Of a stretch of DNA of 12,110 bases, positions 6,709 to 12,110 are shown piece by piece; positions within the stretch are counted from its first letter, which is position 1, and the number at the start of each line of letters is the position of its first letter. Source of the stretch: Patescibacteria group bacterium (GTDB taxonomy: Bacteria > Patescibacteriota > Minisyncoccia > Phycocordibacterales > UBA9973). The position numbers and the translations under genes were made by a program. The stretch covers positions 1 to 12,110 of the forward strand of contig JAUPWJ010000023.1 of NCBI GenBank assembly GCA_030916575.1, given 5' to 3'. Under the pieces are notes generated by a model. That model worked only from the letters and a program-made list of their open reading frames with translations, ran no database searches and had not been told where the DNA came from.

Positions 6709-7383
6709 TTATTGGATTGTCTCGTTTATTATTGATCCATCTCTGAGTTCAATATTCCGCTCTGCTAATTTGGCATACTCAGGTTCATGAGTAACCATGA
6801 TAATCGTTTGACCTTGCTTATGCAGATTCAAGAAAATATCTAATACTTTTTCTGATGACTCTGTATCTAAATTGGCGGTTGGCTCATCGGCAAAAAGAAT
6901 TTTTGGATTATGAACTATTGAACGCGCAATGCTCACTCTCTGCTGCTGACCACCAGAAAGCTGGCTTGGCAGGTTGTCTAATCTATCTTGAAGGTCGACT
7001 TTGGAAAGTGCTTCTTCTGCCTTTTTTTGAGCAATGTTTTCATCAACGCCCTGCATGAGAAGAGGCATCATTACATTTTCCTTGGCCGTAAGCATGGGTA
7101 AAATAGCATAGTCTTGAAAAATGTAGCCTAAATTTTTCAATCTAAATGAGATTCTCTCTTCACTTGTTAACAGGGATGTATCGACGTTTTCAATCAAGAT
7201 AGTGCCCTGATTGGGATTATCTAACAAGCTGAGTTGATATAAAAGCGTGCTTTTGCCTGATCCAGACATGCCTGTGATGGCCAGAAACTGGCCGGAGGGC
7301 ACTGAAAAGCTGATTTTCTTCAATGCGGTAAGTGTATTATCACCAATGGTAAATATTTTTATAAGGTTGTTAACTTTAATCAT
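6709..7383 (-). CDS. ABC transporter ATP-binding protein, MacB/LolD type
   Basis: The 224-aa ATPase is complete: Walker A GMSGSGKST (38-46), Q-loop Q90 in YIFQDY, signature LSGGQQQR (142-149), Walker B ILFADEP (162-168) and switch histidine H199 in VTHEPEYA. Length and the sequence ITGMSGSGKSTLL, FADEPTANLD place it in the MacB/LolD/FtsE-like group that works with FtsX-fold permeases. It is the last gene of the marR operon and starts 3 bases after the permease stop. It powers the mechanical cycle of the permease at the inner face of the cytoplasmic membrane. No Shine-Dalgarno sequence is obvious, so translation is probably coupled. No terminator follows directly. Confidence 0.95.
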   Translation of the reverse strand: MIKVNNLIKIFTIGDNTLTALKKISFSVPSGQFLAITGMSGSGKSTLLYQLSLLDNPNQGTILIENVDTSLLTSEERISFRLKNLGYIFQDYAILPMLTAKENVMMPLLMQGVDENIAQKKAEEALSKVDLQDRLDNLPSQLSGGQQQRVSIARSIVHNPKILFADEPTANLDTESSEKVLDIFLNLHKQGQTIIMVTHEPEYAKLAERNIELRDGSIINETIQ

Positions 7384-7386
7384 AGT

Positions 7387-8661
7387 TTATCTGCCTAAAA
7401 TTGCGTCTAATGTATTTTGCTTGGTCACCATCCACGCCGGAACATAACCAGAGATAAAAGCAGTAACGGTCAAGATAAGGCCACGAATGATAAGTCCGTT
7501 TGTTGTTATCGCTAATTTCCCTTCAGTGACTGGAAATTTTAATGGATGGAGATCAAACCAGGGAGCAAGAAACCAAATAATAATAAGGCTGGAAAATAAT
7601 ATTCCAGAAAGTGCATAGAATAGTGACTGAATGACGTATGAAATCTCAATGGCGCGTGCTGATATCCCAATTCCCTTCATAATACCTATATATTTTCTTC
7701 TAGTGATGGCATTAACGAAAATCACAATAAAAATTGTAATCGCACCTACAATCAATGAAATTACTCCTACAATATTACCGAGTATTGAAAATGTTTTTTT
7801 CATATCTGAAATAGCCTTTGGCAAGGTTTCTTCTGCCGTTTCCACAATAACGTCGGTGCTATAAGAGAAATTATCTACTATATACCCCTGAGCTTCTTTA
7901 TTGTCGGAACCCTGATTCAGTAATATAGCTATTTCGTTGACATTAAGACTTTGATTATTTGTTAGTGCCCGCATAGTGCTCTCAAGTATAAATATGCGAC
8001 TGTCCACAGTGCTATTTCCGGTATCAATGATTCCTTTGACAGAAACATCTGTCTCCGTTTTGCCGATCATCAATTTTAATCTAGATCCAATCTTCACTCC
8101 TTCCAGACGTGATTCAGTTGAAGAACCTTTGGAGTATTCAGCTAACAAACTTTTGCCTACGATAATTCCCTCAGCGTCATAGTCGCTCAAAAATTCCCCA
8201 GAAATTAATTGAGAGGATAATCCGGTAACTGCATCTTCTTCGCCCGGATTAATCCCCACCAAAGTGCCACTTACCCGTTGGCCAATTTCCGTATCTTTAA
8301 TTTTTACTTTGCTTTCGTTCTCTAAGATTGCCGCCACGGTGTATCGTTTTGATAAAGCCTTGTATGAAGGTAAGCTTTTAATAACGGAGTCCAACATGCT
8401 GGCTTGAGATATTGAGGTATTCTGACTGACTGGCTTGATTAAAATGTCTGAAGAGTAATACGTTTTAAACGAGTTCATCATCCCGTCAGCTAAACCAATG
8501 AGTATACCTCCCATTAAAACCATATTGAAGAAGGTCAGAGACATCACAAAGATAATAAGCGCTGTTGACCAAGGATTATTACGCTTTAGCTCACGAAGTG
8601 CTAAAAATTGCCCTACTGTCAGATCTTTTTTAAGTTTGCTAAAACTGGTTCGCATTTTCAT
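7387..8661 (-). CDS. MacB-like FtsX-fold ABC permease
   Basis: The 424-aa permease has the four-helix MacB/FtsX layout. An amphipathic start leads to membrane helix 1 (about 33-58), followed by a large extracytoplasmic MacB_PCD-like domain (about 65-285), then helices near 292-317, 338-366 and 389-410. The cytoplasmic RRKYIGIMKGIGIS (321-334) after helix 2 is the typical FtsX coupling segment, and the C-terminus LDAILGR matches the family ending. Such permeases do not move substrate through the membrane like a channel but use ATP to drive an outside domain and a partner fusion protein. Its start overlaps the fusion protein stop by 4 bases (ATGA), and the ATPase follows. Likely cargo is a peptide, antibiotic or lipid, not determinable here. 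Confidence 0.9.
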   Translation of the reverse strand: MKMRTSFSKLKKDLTVGQFLALRELKRNNPWSTALIIFVMSLTFFNMVLMGGILIGLADGMMNSFKTYYSSDILIKPVSQNTSISQASMLDSVIKSLPSYKALSKRYTVAAILENESKVKIKDTEIGQRVSGTLVGINPGEEDAVTGLSSQLISGEFLSDYDAEGIIVGKSLLAEYSKGSSTESRLEGVKIGSRLKLMIGKTETDVSVKGIIDTGNSTVDSRIFILESTMRALTNNQSLNVNEIAILLNQGSDNKEAQGYIVDNFSYSTDVIVETAEETLPKAISDMKKTFSILGNIVGVISLIVGAITIFIVIFVNAITRRKYIGIMKGIGISARAIEISYVIQSLFYALSGILFSSLIIIWFLAPWFDLHPLKFPVTEGKLAITTNGLIIRGLILTVTAFISGYVPAWMVTKQNTLDAILGR

Positions 8662-9611
8662 AAACTTTTACTGTTTGGTCTTACCAACACTGCCGTTTTG
8701 CTATCCAAACCGGATACTATTTCCACCTTAGCAAATCCCTTTTCTCCCAATTCCACTGGAGTTAGAGCTCCATCGTCACTACTTGCTTTTTGGACGTAGG
8801 CTTTTCCATCTTGATAAACTATCGCACTTATAGGGACGGCGATGGTATTTTCTTTACGAATTAACTCAATCGTAGCAATCGCTGTCATATTGGGTTTTAT
8901 CTCAGTTAGCAAATCAATAATTTCAATTTTCGCTTCAAAAGTGGTAACTCCACTAGTAACGGTTCCTACGGAATCAATGTAAACGATCTTTCCAGAAAAA
9001 ACCACATCTTTCAGCGCATCAAAAGTTATATTCACTTTTTGTCCGAGTGAGACTTTGGGAGCATAAACTTCATTTACAAACACCGTTAATAACGGTTCGT
9101 TTTCTAACGCATCTTCATGGGCAATCTTGGCTAGGCTTACTTGTGCTTGAGCAGCGACAATAGATATATTTGCTTCTTTATATTTAGTTTCTGTTGACCG
9201 AAAATCCTTCTCTGCTTGAACAAGTTTCGAATCAATACTTAGTTTTTCTAGAGTGGTGTAATCCTCTTTGGTAGCAGGATTAGTTGTGTTGTCATTTTTA
9301 TAATTGACTCCGTTCTCGGCATCAATTACTGTTTGTCTTTTCAACCACATCGTGGCATCTGCCGCATCTTTATTTTGTCTAGCTGTGACAAGCGCGCTAA
9401 GCGCACTTTGGTATGTCGCATAAGTAGTTGCTTTTTCCGTATCAGTTGCCGTTTTATGGTAAATGCCACTCACCTGAATTGTTTCGAGAAAAGTTTCTTT
9501 CTGCGCGGTATACAAAAGGCGTGTATCGGGTTTTTGTAATACAAAAAATTTTAATCCCAAAGCTACTATAATTATTAATATGCCAATTATGTAGGCTTTG
9601 CGTATCTTCAT
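8658..9611 (-). CDS. HlyD/MacA-family membrane fusion protein, apparently lacking the lipoyl domain
   Basis: The 317-aa protein has one N-terminal membrane helix (about 7-25), a long helical hairpin rich in alanine, lysine and glutamate (about 55-170), a beta-barrel domain (about 174-250, including VSLGQKVNITFDAL) and a membrane-proximal domain (about 255-312). It is the periplasm- or wall-facing adaptor of the MacB-like exporter. Two parts that I would expect are absent. The first lipoyl half (the G-x-V...GDxVKKGQ segment) should stand between VSG (48-49 region) and the coiled coil, and the second half (the AP-x-DGxV segment) should stand after HEDALEN (165-171). Both arms therefore run straight into their neighbours. 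Loss is in frame and the gene looks intact. It starts 1 base after the marR stop and overlaps the permease start. Confidence 0.85.
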   Translation of the reverse strand: MKIRKAYIIGILIIIVALGLKFFVLQKPDTRLLYTAQKETFLETIQVSGIYHKTATDTEKATTYATYQSALSALVTARQNKDAADATMWLKRQTVIDAENGVNYKNDNTTNPATKEDYTTLEKLSIDSKLVQAEKDFRSTETKYKEANISIVAAQAQVSLAKIAHEDALENEPLLTVFVNEVYAPKVSLGQKVNITFDALKDVVFSGKIVYIDSVGTVTSGVTTFEAKIEIIDLLTEIKPNMTAIATIELIRKENTIAVPISAIVYQDGKAYVQKASSDDGALTPVELGEKGFAKVEIVSGLDSKTAVLVRPNSKSL

Positions 9612-9612
9612 A

Positions 9613-10050
9613 TTATTTGGTTTTATTTTGAGATTCTAATATATTGGTAAATATCCGTACTAGTTCTTTTAGATCCGCTTTCGGGATTGAAGCTAGAATC
9701 ATATAGTTAGAAGATAGCATATTTTTGGTAAATACAATTAATTGTTTTTCACCTTTTTTTGTTAACGATAGTGTAACCATGCGCCGGTCTGTTTGATTGT
9801 TCTCGCGTATAACCAAGCCTTTATCTACTAAGCGGTTTGATAGTTGTGTAACAGAGGAAAAAGACATATTTAATTCACTGACCAATGATCCGACTGAAGT
9901 ATTAGGATGCGTTTTAATAAACTTAAGAGCTTGAGTTTGTAATAAGGTCAGGGCTTTATCTTCAAAAGAACTAGACTGCTCGAGTAGTCGCCTCACCCTA
10001 AGTGCTTTACTCAAAAACTCAGTTAATAATTTGATATCAGCAACATTCAT
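9613..10050 (-). CDS. MarR-family transcriptional regulator
   Basis: The 145-aa protein is a full-length MarR repressor. N-terminal and C-terminal helices (about 5-25 and 110-140) form the dimer interface. The winged helix-turn-helix spans about 36-105, with the recognition segment SFSSVTQLSNRLVDKGLV (63-80), the wing residues D88-R89-R90, and the closing LSLTKKGEKQL. As first gene of the operon it probably represses itself and the exporter downstream, and a small-molecule ligand would relieve this. Two 12-base repeats in its promoter are candidate operators. The message has an AT-rich leader with no Shine-Dalgarno sequence. The stop is one base before the fusion protein ATG. Confidence 0.92.
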   Translation of the reverse strand: MNVADIKLLTEFLSKALRVRRLLEQSSSFEDKALTLLQTQALKFIKTHPNTSVGSLVSELNMSFSSVTQLSNRLVDKGLVIRENNQTDRRMVTLSLTKKGEKQLIVFTKNMLSSNYMILASIPKADLKELVRIFTNILESQNKTK

Positions 10051-10062
10051 AATATACGTTAA

Positions 10063-10090
10063 ATATAATTAATAGCATATATAATTAATA
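10063..10090. promoter_or_regulatory. Twin 12-bp repeat, candidate MarR operator
   Basis: ATATAATTAATA occurs at 10063-10074 and again at 10079-10090, spaced 16 bases start to start. The repeats cover the -10 and predicted start of the marR promoter. Each half is imperfectly palindromic, as MarR sites are. The high AT content lowers its weight. Confidence 0.45.
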
Positions 10091-10114
10091 TCATTAAGTA
10101 ATATTACATGTCAA
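10085..10114 (-). promoter_or_regulatory. Promoter of the marR-exporter operon
   Basis: On the minus strand TTGACA (10114-10109), an 18-base spacer and TATTAA (10090-10085). The start is expected near 10078, giving a leader of roughly 28 bases before the ATG at 10050. Confidence 0.5.
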
Positions 10115-10636
10115 TATATACTGTTTGTTGTCTGCAGTTTTACTTGTTATTTTTTGAGGTTTTATCTTTCTTTTAACCAGAGTCAAGATGAACTTCTTTT
10201 AGTTTAAACTTACATAATTCACTCAGAATTGAAAATAAATTGAGTATCTAAAATATTTGTATGAACCCAATGACGAGAGTTCGAACTTATTATTTGGGAA
10301 TACTCTCAATTGCAGGAGGTTTTTACGCAGATTTATGATTGATGTTAGTTTGGTCCGAGAGTGGATGACTTTAGAATATATTTTACAAAATTAATTATTG
10401 ATGAAATAATTCATTGGATACGATCTCTGATAAAGGTTTACGATCTGACTCTCGGGATTGACTTGGGGCTATCCGAGTATTCGGACTGCACGATTAGCCC
10501 ATTATACCAAGGTATTCGTGATGCTGAGAACAACATGTTCTCCTTCGGTGACCCCACGGGAATTTACCCCAAGAGTACTTCTCACTTCGTGATGGCGCGA
10601 ATAAGTAATATTCAAATTTCCATTGTGAAATCGCAC

Positions 10637-10668
10637 AAAAAAATCCCGCACTTTGGCGAGATATTTTT
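10637..10668 (-). terminator. Intrinsic terminator of RNA copy 2
   Basis: Minus-strand ATCTCGC (10662-10656) pairs with GCGGGAT (10649-10643) around a 6-base loop, flanked by A-rich and T-rich arms and ending in seven T (10643-10637). Confidence 0.75.
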
Positions 10669-10816
10669 CGTGTGAGCCATACGGGTTTGGAACCAGATAG
10701 GCCTTATAACTCACTTTTCTAATCCTATAACTTCTGAGGTCAAGAACAGTTCCTCGCAAGAATTCACTGTCTCTCAACCACAAGCTACTCCCGTGAATTA
10801 TTATGTTCTTGTCCTC
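10637..10816 (-). ncRNA. Structured RNA of unknown family, copy 2
   Basis: This is the second copy, about 180 nt on the minus strand, with the same parts in the same order. Stem one pairs 10818-10805 with 10747-10734 (14 positions, one mismatch). The inner stem pairs AATTCAC (10761-10767) with GTGAATT (10793-10799). The second hairpin closes with GUGAG (10714-10710) and CUCAC (10676-10672). Differences from copy 1 mostly fall in loops or keep pairing: the small apical hairpin is AGC-GUU here and AAC-GUU in copy 1, an A-U to G-U change. The terminator hairpin needs a G-U pair that exists only on the minus-strand RNA, which supports the strand. A protein in this segment is unlikely because indels between the copies break all frames. 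Confidence 0.65.
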
Positions 10817-10822
10817 AGGTAG

Positions 10823-10831
10823 ATTATATCA
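10823..10831 (-). promoter_or_regulatory. Extended -10 promoter of RNA copy 2
   Basis: TGATATAAT on the minus strand (TG 10831-10830, TATAAT 10828-10823). Boxes TGTCTC (10833-10838) and GAGACA (10855-10860) form an inverted repeat just upstream. The third box is degenerate here (AAGACA, 10865-10869 region). Confidence 0.6.
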
Positions 10832-10899
10832 CTGTCTCGCAACTGAGGCTAAATGAGACAAATAAGACAGTATAAAAGGTTTATACAGAGATTTCTTTA

Positions 10900-10928
10900 T
10901 TGACAACTTTTCTTATGTTTGCTATAGT
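10900..10928 (+). promoter_or_regulatory. Promoter of the HTH gene
   Basis: TTGACA (10900-10905), a 17-base spacer and TATAGT (10923-10928) make a near-consensus sigma70-type promoter, with a leader of about 20 bases. A second TATAAT lies at 10934-10939 and could give a start closer to the ATG at 10955. Confidence 0.7.
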
Positions 10929-10954
10929 TTGCTTATAATTGTAGTAAATTATTT

Positions 10955-11836
10955 ATGGATAATTTTTATACACCTGAAGAGATCGCCAAACTCCTAAAGG
11001 TACACCTTCAAACTGTACTGACCTATATAAAAGACGGGAAGCTTAAAGCAGTTAAGCTGGATAAAGGCTACCGAATAAGTGAAGCAGACTTTAAGAGGTT
11101 TGTAGAAGGTTCGCAGGCTGTTAAAACCCCCGAAGAGTATCTTACGCAGATGGGATACCATAAAAAATACAAAGCTTTTCGGAAAACATCAATGAAGCCA
11201 AGCTCTCCACTGGCTAACTTAATTCCTAATAAAGATCTGGAGTCCCTGCTAGAAGGATCTTCTGTCAAAAATAGGCAAGGCTATAGAGCATTCCCATTTC
11301 CATCCTTGTCTCTGATGGCAGAGAACGAGAAACGCCTACCCGATGGCATTTTATTGGAGAAGGAGGTTGCTTTTGCAGGTAACATGTTATTTTTTGCATT
11401 TGTTTCAAATCGAGGCGAAATCCTAACTGCAGAGAGCTTGTGGGAAGATGCGGAATCGTCAGATTTCCAAAACTCGATTGGTCTAATAACATCTATAGGA
11501 ATAATTTATCGAGGTTTACTTTTTATTCCCCGTTACTATTCTGCCATTAAATATACTGGGAGCGTAAACTACGCATTCATAATTGATAAGCCCGCAGGAA
11601 GAAGCCTGGTAATGGACTCCAATCGTGGGAGATTATGGCGGGGTGGTTATATTGCGACTACAGAAGATCCTATCATTATAGAACGTGAAATTAATGCCTC
11701 GATGTCAAAAGAGGAAGCAATAAATACAGCCAGTGAAATGGTTAAAGATTTACTGTGGTACTTTAAATGCGATGACATTGGGGATCCGGTCATTCGAAAT
11801 TTAGTTGAAGAGGCAGCGGAGAACATACAAGAATGA
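10955..11836 (+). CDS. Excisionase-type HTH protein with uncharacterised C-terminal domain
   Basis: The first 50 residues are a helix-turn-helix of the excisionase/MerR-like type (HTH_17): YTPEEIAKLLKVHLQTVLTYI (5-25), then KDGKLKAVKLDKGYRISEADFKRFVE, where the basic wing precedes the closing helix. Residues 55-110 look like a flexible linker. Residues about 112-290 form an alpha/beta domain I do not recognise, with strands such as GNMLFFAFVSNRG (142-154), SIGIIYRGLLFIP (180-192) and NYAFIIDKPAGRSLVM (205-220), and a helical end. It looks more like a sensor or regulator than an excisionase, which is usually under 100 aa. It has its own strong promoter and is followed by a gene with an AbiJ-like N-terminus. 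It may regulate that neighbour, or form a system with it. Confidence 0.8.
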   Translation: MDNFYTPEEIAKLLKVHLQTVLTYIKDGKLKAVKLDKGYRISEADFKRFVEGSQAVKTPEEYLTQMGYHKKYKAFRKTSMKPSSPLANLIPNKDLESLLEGSSVKNRQGYRAFPFPSLSLMAENEKRLPDGILLEKEVAFAGNMLFFAFVSNRGEILTAESLWEDAESSDFQNSIGLITSIGIIYRGLLFIPRYYSAIKYTGSVNYAFIIDKPAGRSLVMDSNRGRLWRGGYIATTEDPIIIEREINASMSKEEAINTASEMVKDLLWYFKCDDIGDPVIRNLVEEAAENIQE

Positions 11837-11905
11837 ATGGGAATGATATCTCTTTCTGAAAAAATCATGAAGGACGATCTTCTTCCGGACGAGTTATTGA
11901 ATTGA
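11837..11905 (+). other. 22-codon reading frame directly after the HTH gene stop
   Basis: An ATG follows the TGA stop of the HTH gene without a gap and in the same frame. It runs 22 codons (MGMISLSEKIMKDDLLPDEL and two more residues) to a TGA one base before the next ATG. Composition looks protein-like. It could be a small coupled gene, a C-terminal extension cut off by a stop mutation, or chance. Confidence 0.25.
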
Positions 11906-11906
11906 T

Positions 11907-12110
11907 ATGGCAAATTTAAGCAGTAATGACAAAGTAAAGTTAGAGAGACTTTTTGGAATGGGAAGTGGATATGTATTGGATTTTTCCAACCGTTCTTTTC
12001 AGGAGTTTATTATCACCTGTTGTAGGAAAGATATCTTCAATGAGCGTTATAATCAGGGATCAGGATCAAAAGCAAATCGTCTAAGGTTGTTTTGGAATAT
12101 AGAACTAGAT
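11907..12110 (+). CDS. AbiJ-like protein, N-terminus only (AbiJ_NTD3-like), runs off the window
   Basis: The first 68 codons are present; the gene continues past 12110. The sequence KLERLFGMGSGYVLDFSNRS (11-30), with FQEFI directly after it, and later YNQGSGSKANRLRLFW (48-63) match the pattern I associate with AbiJ N-terminal domain 3: a G-x-G-x-V-L-D-F-S-N-R start, then S-K-x-x-R-L-R-x-F-W. In that family the domain usually precedes a HEPN-type C-terminal domain thought to act as an RNase in abortive infection. The C-terminal part is not visible, so the effector is unproven. The start is ATG 11907, one base after the preceding small frame and 70 bases after the HTH gene, so both are probably in one operon. 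Confidence 0.7.
   Translation, partial: MANLSSNDKVKLERLFGMGSGYVLDFSNRSFQEFIITCCRKDIFNERYNQGSGSKANRLRLFWNIELD

Larger units (their letters stand above)
10548..10879. repeat. Long direct repeat, right copy
   Basis: Partner of 6174-6502. It lies in the 904-base stretch between marR and the HTH gene. Of the rest of that stretch, 10115-10255 holds nothing I can support. 10256-10547 holds a set of short inverted repeats built from GAGAGT/ACTCTC and CCGAG/CTCGG (see findings) but no convincing gene. 10880-10954 is the promoter region of the HTH gene. No terminal inverted repeats or target-site duplications are seen at the edges. Confidence 0.9.

Noticed and set aside
10361..10675. A plus-strand frame of 104 codons starting with GTG
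   Set aside because: Its last third runs through the RNA repeat and its terminator, it resembles no protein, and indels against copy 1 break the frame.
10502..10783. A minus-strand frame of 93 codons over RNA copy 2
   Set aside because: It overlaps the RNA core, is not open in copy 1, and includes the terminator; better explained by the RNA.
6174..10879. The repeats as insertion sequence ends, or as a composite transposon
   Set aside because: No transposase, terminal inverted repeats or target duplications are visible. An IS200/605-like end cannot be fully excluded.
11834..11836. Alternative genetic code with UGA as glycine, as in Gracilibacteria
   Set aside because: Other genes here end properly with TGA (for example the HlyD-like gene and the transketolase N-half, both overlapping the next start), so UGA is a stop.

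Overview
The window is AT-rich, uses the standard code with UGA as stop, has compact genes, and several start codons lie only 6-9 bases downstream of a -10 element with no Shine-Dalgarno sequence. Together with the gene content (a split transketolase, a GT-C-like membrane protein, a MacB-type exporter with its own MarR regulator) this suggests a small-genome bacterium, possibly of the Candidate Phyla Radiation (Patescibacteria). That assignment is an inference: no rRNA, ribosomal protein or other marker gene is present.

Left part (1-6129), chromosomal-looking genes. On the minus strand are an unrecognised protein and a split transketolase (N-terminal half, then a pyrimidine-binding domain that lacks the usual third domain, joined by an ATGA overlap). 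A divergent plus-strand series follows: an HD-domain phosphohydrolase of the YfbR/HDDC2 type, a large polytopic membrane protein resembling GT-C glycosyltransferases, and a 100-residue protein with a faint acylphosphatase-like look. This converges with a DUF4395-like membrane protein, after which comes an EamA/DMT-family transporter. Several of these genes carry an extended -10 promoter of the form TGATATAAT or TGATATACT directly before the start codon.

Middle part (6174-10879). A tightly packed minus-strand operon, marR - membrane fusion protein - MacB-like permease - ABC ATPase, encodes a probable exporter under a MarR repressor. It is bounded on both sides by direct repeats of about 330 bp. 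The core of each repeat looks like a gene for a structured RNA of about 180 nt on the minus strand: an extended -10 promoter, a start predicted at the foot of a long stem, a second hairpin, and a hairpin-plus-U-run terminator. The two copies are about nine-tenths identical and their differences mostly keep the pairing. I recognise no known RNA family. The repeats could let the exporter cassette be gained or lost by recombination.

Right part (10900-12110). A strong sigma70-type promoter drives an excisionase-type HTH protein with a large uncharacterised C-terminal domain. Next comes a 22-codon reading frame in the same frame immediately after its stop, and then the start of a protein whose N-terminus resembles the AbiJ N-terminal domain 3 (AbiJ_NTD3) of abortive-infection proteins. 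This pair is a plausible defence module cut off by the window edge.

Most notable are the duplicated structured RNA, its GAGACA/TGTCTC boxes and promoter-like internal loop, the HTH/AbiJ-like pair, the membrane fusion protein that seems to have lost its lipoyl domain, and the transketolase without a C-terminal domain.
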